This document shows positions 7,653-15,599 of a stretch of 39,025 bases of DNA, piece by piece. The stretch is taken from positions 1-39,025 of the forward strand of contig MIAY01000020.1 of NCBI GenBank assembly GCA_001829315.1, in the 5' to 3' direction. This DNA is from Spirochaetes bacterium GWE1_32_154. GTDB lineage: Bacteria; Spirochaetota; GWE2-31-10. Every line of letters starts with the position of its first letter. Position 1 is the first letter of the stretch. Made by a program: the position numbers and the translations under genes. The notes under the pieces are model-generated. The model was not told where the DNA came from, made no database searches, and saw only the letters and a program-made list of their open reading frames with translations.

Positions 7653-8905
7653 ATTGTAATTAACACTTTTTCAACACGTCTTGTTTTCATTTTCAAAACT
7701 CTTATTTCTATCGTATCTTCATACATTATAACATCTTTCTCAAGGGGAACCCGACCTAATGCAGCGTAAATAAAACCACCGAGAGATTCATAATTATCAT
7801 CAACAGGAAGTGCGATATTTAATTTCTCATTAATTTCCGGTATATCTAATAATGCATTAACAACAAATTTATTATTCGAAATTTCTTTTATATCTTCATT
7901 ATTACTGATATCAAATTCATCATTAATATCACCGACAATTTCCTCTAATAAATCTTCAATAGTAACTAAACCGCTCGTTCCGCCAAATTCATCAATAACA
8001 ACAGCAATATGCACCCTTTTCAGCTTAAAATCTTCAAGCATTTCAAATAATGACTTACTTTCAGGAACAAAGAAAACCTCTCTAACACAATCTTTTATTT
8101 GAGTTTCCATTTTATGTTCTTTAATAATTTTAAAAATATCTTTTTGATATAAAATACCAATTATATTATCTATTTTATCTTCATACACAGGTATTCTTGA
8201 AAAACTATTTTCAGTAATTAAATCAAGTGATTCTTCAATTGTCTTCAAGCCGTCAAGTGAAAAAATTGAGGTTCTATGAACCATTACTTCTTTAACAGTT
8301 GTGTCATTAAATTCAAATATCGAATGAATCATCTTCTTTTCTTCTTTTTCAATAACACCTTCTTCTTCACCAATATTTACAACAGATTTAATCTCTTCTT
8401 CAGTTATTAAAAAATTGACTTCACCAATTTTTACGCCAAAAATACGGGCTACCATTTTAGATATCAGCATTAATAACCATGTTAGCGGAAAAAATAATTT
8501 ACTCATTGTATATATTGTGTGAATTACCGCTAAAGAAATTGATGTAGAATATGCTTTTGCAACTACTTTTGGAGTTATTTCACCAAAAATCAATAAAAAT
8601 ACCGTTGTACAACCGGTTGCAATTGCTATAGCTTTAGAATTATTCCCCAAAATAGAAATTGCCATCATTGTAGCAATAGAAGAAGCGAGTATATTAACAA
8701 TATTATTACCAAGTAATATTGCTGATAATATCTCATTCGGTTTTTTTAACCAGGCTTTTAATCGAAGTGCTTTTTTTGGTTTTTCTTCTTCAACATGACT
8801 AAGTTTACTTCGCGAAAATGCAGTAAGTGCTGTTTCAGAAGCTGAAAAAAAAGCCGAAAGAATAAGTAAAACAAAAAGTAAGATAAGCAAAAGATACAGT
8901 TCCAA
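7640..8905 (-). CDS. CNNM-CBS-CorC/HlyC domain membrane protein
   Basis: This 421-residue protein belongs to the CorC/HlyC (YhdP/YtfL-like) group linked to magnesium or divalent-cation efflux. An N-terminal DUF21/CNNM transmembrane domain (about 1-180) starts with SAFFSASETALTAFSRSKL. A CBS pair (about 200-320) carries VKEVMVHRTSIFSL and SFSRIPVYEDKIDNIIGILY, followed by DEFGGTSGLVTIEDLLEEIVGDI. A CorC_HlyC C-terminal domain (about 340-415) has YESLGGFI. The start is TTG at 8905, which has AAGGAG 7 bases upstream; the ATG 30 bases further out has no Shine-Dalgarno. It is not an operon member. Confidence 0.9.
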   Translation of the reverse strand: MELYLLLILLFVLLILSAFFSASETALTAFSRSKLSHVEEEKPKKALRLKAWLKKPNEILSAILLGNNIVNILASSIATMMAISILGNNSKAIAIATGCTTVFLLIFGEITPKVVAKAYSTSISLAVIHTIYTMSKLFFPLTWLLMLISKMVARIFGVKIGEVNFLITEEEIKSVVNIGEEEGVIEKEEKKMIHSIFEFNDTTVKEVMVHRTSIFSLDGLKTIEESLDLITENSFSRIPVYEDKIDNIIGILYQKDIFKIIKEHKMETQIKDCVREVFFVPESKSLFEMLEDFKLKRVHIAVVIDEFGGTSGLVTIEDLLEEIVGDINDEFDISNNEDIKEISNNKFVVNALLDIPEINEKLNIALPVDDNYESLGGFIYAALGRVPLEKDVIMYEDTIEIRVLKMKTRRVEKVLITIKTI

Positions 8906-8956
8906 CGAAAAACTCCTTAAACTATATATACGCACGTATTCTTTTTATAAATAAGT

Positions 8957-9172
8957 GAGGCTCTTGCAAATGTTCAATATCAAAGGAGTATTTTTGCAGG
9001 AAGCTCAAGTATAAAGAATTAATATATATTCCATAAAATAGCAAGATTTTTTATTAAACCAAAAAAACTCACTATAGAATCAGTAATAAAAACACAATCA
9101 AAAGTACTTAATGAAAAAAAGGGTACTTTTTTTATGCGTCCGCGATATGCGATATAATCAGCTTCTTGCAAA
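8957..9172. repeat. Fold-back repeat element, copy B (rearranged)
   Basis: The same modules as copy A appear in a different order. A compact hairpin, GAGGCTCTTGCAAA to TTTTTGCAGGAAGCTC (8957-9006), comes first. About 90 bp later the conserved core follows (9097-9163, with GGGTAC, a T-run, then GATATGCGATATAATC), and then CTTCTTGCA. The right edge reaches the stop codon of the HD-GYP gene. The 270-bp gap at 8906-9174 holds no gene that I can see. Confidence 0.55.
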
Positions 9173-9174
9173 AA

Positions 9175-10176
9175 TTAAATTTTTTCTCTTTCATTAATTT
9201 CTTTTAATGCATTTATTATTTCAATATCCCAGAATCCTTTTTTATATTCCTCATACAATATATCAAAAGCCGTATCAAAGGAAAGTGCATCTCTATACAC
9301 TCTTTTTGATGTAAGCGCATCAAAAACATCGGCAACCGAAACAATTTGAACTTCTATTGGAAGGTCATTTCTTTTTAACCCGTCAGGATAACCTGAACCA
9401 TCAAGTTTTTCATGATGACTTCGTATTATACCAAGATATGGCTGGAAAGTTTTTAAATTAAGACATATATTATAACCATAAACAGAATGATTTTTAATTT
9501 CTGAGAATTCCGGTGCCGTTAATCCTCCGGTTTTCAATAAAACTGAATCACGAACACCGATTTTACCAATATCATGAAGTAGAGCCCCTTGTCTTATAAT
9601 CTCTATTTTTTGCTTATCAAGTTTTAAATGCTGAGCAATATGTTCAGCAATATTAGAAACTCTTTCTGAATGACCTCGTGTGTATACATCACGGATTTCA
9701 ATTGTATAGAGAAGGGAATCAATAAATACCTGTATTGTTTCAAAATCTCTTAAATTTTCAATTCTTCTGATAAAATTATATATTTTCAGACGTAGAATAT
9801 CATTATTCACCGGTTTTGGAATAAAATCAACTATTTGATTAATAAAAATACGGTTTAAATCATTTGCATTTTCTGTTGTTGACATACAAATAATTGGAAT
9901 AGTTTCAGCATATTTTTTAATTAACTCAAGACTTGTAGTATGTTGAAAATAAAAATCTATAAGGAGAATATCAGGTTTTGTTACTTTAATTTTAATTTCA
10001 AGTTCTTCAAGAGTATTAAATACTATAGTGGTAAAGCCGTTCTCTCTGAGGTTGGCATCAAGTATTGAACAGATAACTTTAGAATCATCTGCTATATAAA
10101 TAACAATATTTTTAGCATAGTTTACAATTGTCCGGCTACATTGTTTTTCCCATAATTGTGCAATAGTATGCATCAT
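9175..10176 (-). CDS. Response regulator with HD-GYP c-di-GMP phosphodiesterase domain
   Basis: This 333-residue cytoplasmic protein should hydrolyse c-di-GMP under control of a phosphorylated receiver. The receiver (about 22-135) is intact: acidic pair D30-D31 (IADDS), phosphoacceptor D74 (LLIDFYF), Ser in ICMSTT and K121 (FIPKP). The HD-GYP domain (about 150-325) has GHSERV (168-173), HD201-202 in HDIGKIGV, HHEKLDGSGYP (254-264) and ADVFDALTSKRVYR. All expected metal and GYP residues are present. ATG follows GGGAG. It is transcribed divergently from the che operon and has the only complete receiver there, so I infer it is the phosphorylation target of the neighbouring CheA. A sigma-54-like site lies upstream. 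Confidence 0.93.
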   Translation of the reverse strand: MMHTIAQLWEKQCSRTIVNYAKNIVIYIADDSKVICSILDANLRENGFTTIVFNTLEELEIKIKVTKPDILLIDFYFQHTTSLELIKKYAETIPIICMSTTENANDLNRIFINQIVDFIPKPVNNDILRLKIYNFIRRIENLRDFETIQVFIDSLLYTIEIRDVYTRGHSERVSNIAEHIAQHLKLDKQKIEIIRQGALLHDIGKIGVRDSVLLKTGGLTAPEFSEIKNHSVYGYNICLNLKTFQPYLGIIRSHHEKLDGSGYPDGLKRNDLPIEVQIVSVADVFDALTSKRVYRDALSFDTAFDILYEEYKKGFWDIEIINALKEINEREKI

Positions 10177-10238
10177 AACTATTCTCCCGATTAGTATAGT
10201 TTGTTTTTATCAGGAAAACTAAACTATAATGTCCAGTA

Positions 10239-10254
10239 GCACTTTCCATACCAA
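10239..10254 (-). promoter_or_regulatory. Possible sigma-54-type promoter for the HD-GYP gene
   Basis: Read on the minus strand, TGGTATGGAAAGTGCT has the GG-N10-GC spacing of sigma-54 promoters but T in place of the usual C in the -24 box. It would start transcription near 10228, about 50 bases before the ATG at 10176. Confidence 0.45.
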
Positions 10255-10415
10255 ACCATCTTCAACAGACAAAAAGGTATTACGTACTCACTGTTACTTC
10301 GGTGTATGTATCAAAAAACAACAAGTATGTATAACATCGCACATATTGATAATATATTATATTTGATTCACTTCTGAAATAGACCTTAATCAACAGGTAA
10401 CCTTAACATTACGAA

Positions 10416-10431
10416 TGGCACATATAATGCT
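10416..10431 (+). promoter_or_regulatory. Sigma-54-type (-24/-12) promoter of the che operon
   Basis: TGGCACATATAATGCT matches TGGCAYRNNNNTTGCW at every specified position except the first T of the -12 box, which is A as in the site at 4741. Transcription would start near 10442. The direct repeat ACCTTAA lies upstream, at about 10383 and 10400, and could be an activator contact. Confidence 0.75.
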
Positions 10432-10460
10432 TAGAACTTTACTATCGAAGGAGCATTGGT

Positions 10461-12404
10461 ATGAAAAATGAAAATTTATTTATGGAAATTACAAATATCA
10501 TACTCAAGTATGAAAATGGGGATTTACTTGCATTATCATCACTATCAGATTTAATATACAATTTAAAAAACATAACCACTGACAATAGTTTAATACCGTA
10601 TATTGATGAAACAATTGAGGTTATTAAATATGGAATAAAAGAAGACAATTATGAAACATTCACGAAGGAGCTGTCAAAAAGAGTTGACTATATACAAAAT
10701 AGAATGGTTACCGAAATATTATTTACTGAAAAAAAATCAACACCGGTTGAAAAAATAGTGGAAATTGAAAAGATGCAAGGCGTATCAGATGAACTTATTA
10801 ATATTTTCATTGTCGAAGCAGAAGATAGAATTGCAAATGCTCAAAGATTAATACTTGAACTGGAAAACTCTTTATCGAATAGCGAAATTATTGATAATTT
10901 ATTTCAGATTTTCCATACAATTAAAGGTGAATGCGGATTTTTAAAAATTGAAACATTTGGTAATCTTACACATTCAATTGAACATATACTTGATTTATTA
11001 CGAAACAAAAAAATCGAAATTAATTCAAATGTAATTGACCGTTTACTTGAAGGTGTAGATTTATCAACCTCTATAATCTGGTATTTAAAAAAAGGAATCC
11101 TTTCATTACCGGATACTTCAGCCATAGAAGAATATTTAAAAAATATTGAACTGATAAAAAAATCTTCAGTTAATCCGCATATAATTATACAAGAGAAAAA
11201 AGATGAAGTCTTATACAAACACGAAAAAAAAGATGAACTTATAAAAGTTAAATCATCAAAGGTCAATTATATTGTTGATATGATTGGAGAATTACTGATC
11301 GCTAGCGGACAGATAGCCGATAACTCTGTTGCAGTTATTCAAACACGAAAAATAACAAAACTGCTTCAATACGCCGGTATGCAATTAAGAACAGAAAGTA
11401 TCAAAACATTATTTGGCAGTGCAAAAAGAATGGTACGTGATATATCACAAAAATTAAATAAAGTTGTCAGTATTGATGTATTTGGAGATGATCTTGAAAT
11501 TGATAGAAACCTTATAGAAAGCCTTGAGGAACCGATGATGCATCTTCTTCGCAATGCAATTCACCACGGCATTGAGAATGAAAGTGACAGATTGTTACAC
11601 GGGAAACCGGCATCAGGTCACATCACTATTGGAGCAGAACGAAAAGGAAATAACATCGTTATTTCAATTAAAGATGATGGTCAAGGACTTAATAAAAATA
11701 AAATAATTTCCAAGGCTTTGGAAAAGGGATTTATTAAACAAAACGAAATAGAAAGTTCATCAGACAATCAAATTTATAATATGATTTTTTTAAACGGTTT
11801 TTCCACCACTGATTCAGTTGATTTGGTTTCAGGACGTGGTGTTGGTATGAATATTGTAAAATCTGTTGTTGAGGCTCATAAAGGACGAATTGAAATACTG
11901 ACGGAGTCTAATAAATACTCACAATTTATGCTTAAATTTCCACTATCTACTGCAATTATTGATGGTATGATAGTAAGAATTGAAGATTCATTATTTATTA
12001 TCCCGATTTCATCTATGATTGAATCAATTAAATGTAATCCTATTAATATTCATCCGGTAAATACAATTTCGATTTATAAACTTCGTGATGAAATATTCCC
12101 GATAATTGATTTGAAAAAAATACTGGGTATAGATCAGGTTGATGGAAAAAACGATATTGGTATTGTTGTAGAAAGTTCTACAACGAAACGATTTCTTCTT
12201 AAAGTTGACGAAATAATAGCGAAAAAAGAAATAGTAATTAAATCACTTGGGAGTACATTTAAAAAACTGCAAGGGATCTCTTCAGGATGTGTTTTGTCCG
12301 GCGGTAAAATAGGATTTGTTTTTGATATTGATCAGATTGTTGAAATAAGTAAAGCATCTAATGAAGAAAATGTAGCAATAAAAGCTTCATTATGGCGCTC
12401 ATAA
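10461..12404 (+). CDS. cheA: Chemotaxis histidine kinase CheA without a P2 domain
   Basis: This 647-residue kinase autophosphorylates in response to receptor signals. Residues 1-100 form an extra helical region I cannot name. The Hpt (P1) domain at about 107-205 carries H152 in FHTIKGECGF. Only about 55 low-complexity, charged residues separate P1 from the P3 dimerisation helices (about 263-330), so there is no room for a P2 domain. The ATPase has HLLRNAIHHGIE (N365), DDGQGL (405-410), GFSTTD and GRGVGM (458-463). A CheW-like P5 domain occupies about 500-632. ATG 10461 has GAAGGAG 7 bases upstream. It is the first gene of a six-gene operon behind the sigma-54-type site. The missing P2 suggests phosphotransfer without CheY/CheB docking. 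Confidence 0.95.
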   Translation: MKNENLFMEITNIILKYENGDLLALSSLSDLIYNLKNITTDNSLIPYIDETIEVIKYGIKEDNYETFTKELSKRVDYIQNRMVTEILFTEKKSTPVEKIVEIEKMQGVSDELINIFIVEAEDRIANAQRLILELENSLSNSEIIDNLFQIFHTIKGECGFLKIETFGNLTHSIEHILDLLRNKKIEINSNVIDRLLEGVDLSTSIIWYLKKGILSLPDTSAIEEYLKNIELIKKSSVNPHIIIQEKKDEVLYKHEKKDELIKVKSSKVNYIVDMIGELLIASGQIADNSVAVIQTRKITKLLQYAGMQLRTESIKTLFGSAKRMVRDISQKLNKVVSIDVFGDDLEIDRNLIESLEEPMMHLLRNAIHHGIENESDRLLHGKPASGHITIGAERKGNNIVISIKDDGQGLNKNKIISKALEKGFIKQNEIESSSDNQIYNMIFLNGFSTTDSVDLVSGRGVGMNIVKSVVEAHKGRIEILTESNKYSQFMLKFPLSTAIIDGMIVRIEDSLFIIPISSMIESIKCNPINIHPVNTISIYKLRDEIFPIIDLKKILGIDQVDGKNDIGIVVESSTTKRFLLKVDEIIAKKEIVIKSLGSTFKKLQGISSGCVLSGGKIGFVFDIDQIVEISKASNEENVAIKASLWRS

Positions 12405-12734
12405 ATGAATAAAATAATAGATTCAATGAAAACAATAAGTAACTCAATAGAACATATTTTAAAAATTATAGATACAATGGATGACATTGCCGTTGAAACA
12501 AATAAGATTTCACTTGAGGCATCATTTGAGGTCAATCATGCTGGAGAAGCTATGCTTGGTGTCGTTACCGTTACCGATGAACTAAAAAAACTTGCTGACG
12601 AAGGCATGGAAACTGCAAAAAATGCATCAGACAAAATGGATACAATAATAAAAAAAGCTCACATCGGATTGGAAATATCAAAAGAATTATCTGATGTGTT
12701 TAAAAAGATAATTGATACATCTGATGATGTATAA
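12405..12734 (+). CDS. MCP signalling-hairpin microprotein (receptor tip only)
   Basis: These 109 residues align without gaps to the cytoplasmic signalling hairpin of the MCP encoded at 13318; by eye 37 of 92 positions are identical. There is no membrane segment, sensor or methylation-helix N-terminus. The tip reads DIAVETNKISLEASFEVNHA where a normal receptor has [17 protein letters not shown]. The residues equivalent to Tsr F373, N381 and R388 are therefore Val, Glu and His, while E385 is kept. The ATG directly abuts the cheA TAA, is in the same frame as cheA, and has no clear Shine-Dalgarno, so translation would need reinitiation or readthrough. It may be a decoy or adaptor for CheA/CheW arrays. 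A decaying receptor fragment is the alternative. Confidence 0.7.
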   Translation: MNKIIDSMKTISNSIEHILKIIDTMDDIAVETNKISLEASFEVNHAGEAMLGVVTVTDELKKLADEGMETAKNASDKMDTIIKKAHIGLEISKELSDVFKKIIDTSDDV

Positions 12735-12786
12735 AGCGATTACGAGAGGTTCATGATTCTAATTACAATTAAAAAGGAGTGTGCTG

Positions 12787-13299
12787 ATGGAAATCAAAAA
12801 AAGAAAAAGACTTACTGATTCCCGATTTTTAAGTTTTATCATCGAGAATGAAGTTTACTGCATTGATATATTAAAAGTGAAAGAAATTCTTGGTATAACC
12901 ATTATTTCACCGGTTCCACAAACACCGGATTATATTAAAGGTGTCATCAATTTAAGGGGACAAATTATTCCAATCATAGATTTACGTTTAAAGTTTGGTA
13001 TGGAATTAAAAGAATATACAAAAAGAACAAGTATTATTGTCATAGAAATTTCTTATGACGATGAATTGACACATATGGGTGTCATAGTTGACAGTATTCA
13101 GGAAGTGATTTGCATTCCTGAAGACACTATTTCTAAAGTATCGTACATTAATGGGAAAATTCAAACCAATTTCATCAAAGGCATTGCTAATACTAATACC
13201 GGAATTATTATTGTTCTTAATGTTGTTGAAATTTTAAATGAAAATGAAAAGAAATTAATAAAATCTGTAGAAGATACAGTCGAACTAAATCAGAATTAA
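12787..13299 (+). CDS. cheW: CheW chemotaxis coupling protein
   Basis: This 170-residue adaptor links CheA P5 to receptors. The CheW domain is complete: RFLSFIIENEVYCIDILKVKEI, then PDYIKGVINLRGQIIPIIDLRLKFGM, then MGVIVDSIQEV and the C-terminal FIKGIANTNTGIIIVLNVVEIL. The start is ATG 12787, where AAGGAG is 7 bases away; the GTG at 12781 is too close to that site. It is 52 bases after the microprotein and 18 before the mcp gene. Confidence 0.95.
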   Translation: MEIKKRKRLTDSRFLSFIIENEVYCIDILKVKEILGITIISPVPQTPDYIKGVINLRGQIIPIIDLRLKFGMELKEYTKRTSIIVIEISYDDELTHMGVIVDSIQEVICIPEDTISKVSYINGKIQTNFIKGIANTNTGIIIVLNVVEILNENEKKLIKSVEDTVELNQN

Positions 13300-13317
13300 C
13301 TTTAAGAGGAGAATACT

Positions 13318-14805
13318 ATGAAATTACATTTAAGGACAAAATTACTATCAGGTTTTATGGCTATTACACTATTCGGTTTAATAATCGGAATAGTAGGAAT
13401 AGTGAATATGAAAAAAATTGCAGATACCGGAACATTTCTCTATAAAAAAACAACAGTTCCTCTTGAATATACCATTACAATCTCAACTAATTTTCACCGA
13501 ATACAAATCAATTTGTATAAACTTTTTTTTACGTCGAGCAAAACAGAACAAATTGAATTATCAAATATAATTAATACTCTATCCAAAGAAATAGATGTGA
13601 ATATACAACAATTTCAAACAACATATGTTACTGAAAACGGAAAAACTGTAATGGATGAATTTATCAAATCAAAAGCGATCTTAATTGCAGGTTCACAAAA
13701 TGTAATAAAACTTATTAATCAAGGTGGAAATAATCGGGCAATCTCGTTTCTAAAAAACGAACTTCAGGACACTATAGAATTATTACGTGAACAAATTGAT
13801 TCACTTATTCTACAAAAAACAGAATTCGCAAAAGAGACGTCAGATCATAATATAGAAACAGTAGAAAAAGCATTAATATTAATGATCGCTATTATTACCG
13901 CCGGTTTTATTCTTTCCATACTATTGGCACTGGTTTTTGGTATATTTATAATATCCCGACCAATTATGACCATAACAAGAGAACTGGCTTCCGGTTCATT
14001 ACAAATTTCATCTGCATCATCTCAGTTATCAATTGCAGCTCAAAACATGGCGAGCGGATCCATCGAACAAGCATCGGGAGTTGAAGAAACATCAGCATCA
14101 ATTGAAGAACTTGTTTCCATGACGAAGCAAAATCTTGAAAATCTTCGTTCATCTAATCAACTGGCTATAAAAACATCAGAAGTATCTGAAACAGGATTTA
14201 AAGAAATGGCAGTCATGCTTAATTCAATGTTAGAAATAGGAAAATCATCAGATGATATAATTAATATAATTGATATCATTGAAGATATCGCATTTCAAAC
14301 AAATATGCTTGCTTTAAATGCCTCTGTTGAAGCTGCTCGTGCCGGTGAAACCGGAATGGGTTTTGCAGTCGTTGCAGATGAAGTTAAAAATCTAGCAAAT
14401 AGAAGTGCCGATTCGGCAAAAAACACATCAAAAATAATAAAAGAATCAATTGTAAAAATAAATGCCGGCACGGAATCTGCCAAAAAACTAAGTGAATTTT
14501 TTAAGGAAATAGTCAACAACGCTAATTCATTGTCAATAATCACAAAAGAGGTAGAAAAAGCGAGTAAAGAACAGGATCTTGGAATTGATCAAATAAATCG
14601 TGCGATTATACAATTTGATTCTGTTATTCAAAAAAATGCGGCTATTTCTGAAGAAACAGCCGGTGCAGCAGAGGAACTGGAATCTCAAGTTGAAGCACTT
14701 AATGATATGGTAAAAAAACTATTTCTCGTTATAACCGGAAAAAAAACTGAAATAGCACAATCAAATATCAATAATAGTAGATTTCTATTACCTCCTGAAT
14801 TATAG
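13318..14805 (+). CDS. Methyl-accepting chemotaxis protein, apparently HAMP-less
   Basis: This 495-residue receptor has a first membrane segment at about 10-30 and a periplasmic helical bundle of about 155 residues, similar in size to 4HB sensors. The second membrane segment is at about 185-212. The sequence passes from [12 protein letters not shown] into the methylation helix ([19 protein letters not shown]) with too little length for a full HAMP. The tip is canonical, with [20 protein letters not shown]. It ends LLPPEL with no CheR-binding pentapeptide. ATG follows AAGAGGAG. As the only receptor in the operon it is the likely input to this CheA. Confidence 0.93.
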   Translation: MKLHLRTKLLSGFMAITLFGLIIGIVGIVNMKKIADTGTFLYKKTTVPLEYTITISTNFHRIQINLYKLFFTSSKTEQIELSNIINTLSKEIDVNIQQFQTTYVTENGKTVMDEFIKSKAILIAGSQNVIKLINQGGNNRAISFLKNELQDTIELLREQIDSLILQKTEFAKETSDHNIETVEKALILMIAIITAGFILSILLALVFGIFIISRPIMTITRELASGSLQISSASSQLSIAAQNMASGSIEQASGVEETSASIEELVSMTKQNLENLRSSNQLAIKTSEVSETGFKEMAVMLNSMLEIGKSSDDIINIIDIIEDIAFQTNMLALNASVEAARAGETGMGFAVVADEVKNLANRSADSAKNTSKIIKESIVKINAGTESAKKLSEFFKEIVNNANSLSIITKEVEKASKEQDLGIDQINRAIIQFDSVIQKNAAISEETAGAAEELESQVEALNDMVKKLFLVITGKKTEIAQSNINNSRFLLPPEL

Positions 14806-14820
14806 AAAACGGGTGTATAT

Positions 14821-15597
14821 ATGAATACTCAAATAACGAAGGATTTTAAAGATATTATTTATCATGAATTTGGTATAAATTTTTCAGTTGAAAAGAATTT
14901 TCTATTAGAGTGTAAAATAAAAAGATTGATTCAAAAAGAAGAATATAAAAGTATTGAGGATTTTTATAAAATAATCAAATCAGGTGAAAAGAATTCAATG
15001 GAAATTCTGATTAAATACATTACAACCAATCATACTTTTTTCTTTAGAGAAAAGGATCATCTTGATAAACTTTCAGAATTAATTCTTAAAAGTACAATTA
15101 AATGTCCTGTTATATGGTGTGCTGCCAGTTCAAGCGGAGAAGAAGTGTATTCAATAATCATTTCATTACTTGAAAATGACATAAAAAATTTTTTAATAAT
15201 TGCTTCTGATATCAATAATAATGTTCTTCAGAAAATGCATAAAGGGATTTACAATATAGGCCGGTTATTCGAAACCAGCCCCTCCATAAAGGCTAAATAT
15301 TTTAAAAAAATCGATGACACACACTATCAGATTCGTCCTGACTTACGTAATTTTATCAGTATAAAAAAAATAAACCTTATTAATCCAATGTATTTTGTAA
15401 GTCAATTTGATTATATTTTTTGTAAAAACGTATTAATCTATTTTGATAGTGAAACTCAGAAAAAAGCAATTAAAAATATAATGGTAAATCTCAAAGTTGG
15501 CGGATTTTTATTTATCGGGCATACAGAAACTTTACTTAATACAAAAATGAATGTAGAAAAAGAATCAAATTCGGTATACAAATATTTAGGAGCTTGA
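14821..15597 (+). CDS. cheR: CheR receptor methyltransferase
   Basis: This 258-residue enzyme methylates receptor glutamates using S-adenosylmethionine. Family blocks are present in order: TTNHTFFFREKDHL (about 60-73), the SAM loop WCAASSSGEEVYSI (about 99-112), ASDINNNVLQKMHKGIY, FDYIFCKNVLIYFD and FIGHTETL. Thr-Asn-His replaces the more usual Thr-Asn-Glu in the first block. The ribosome site is weak (GGGTG). It is followed closely by cheB. Confidence 0.94.
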   Translation: MNTQITKDFKDIIYHEFGINFSVEKNFLLECKIKRLIQKEEYKSIEDFYKIIKSGEKNSMEILIKYITTNHTFFFREKDHLDKLSELILKSTIKCPVIWCAASSSGEEVYSIIISLLENDIKNFLIIASDINNNVLQKMHKGIYNIGRLFETSPSIKAKYFKKIDDTHYQIRPDLRNFISIKKINLINPMYFVSQFDYIFCKNVLIYFDSETQKKAIKNIMVNLKVGGFLFIGHTETLLNTKMNVEKESNSVYKYLGA

Positions 15598-15599
15598 GC

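Noticed and set aside
12402-12407. Sequencing error splitting a single CheA-MCP fusion
   Set aside because: The frame is unbroken and only a clean TAA separates the parts; an error is possible but cannot be shown, and the CheW-like domain already ends normally before the stop.
13927-13942. Sigma-54-like TGGCACTGGTTTTTG
   Set aside because: There is no GC at -12, and it lies within the mcp coding region.
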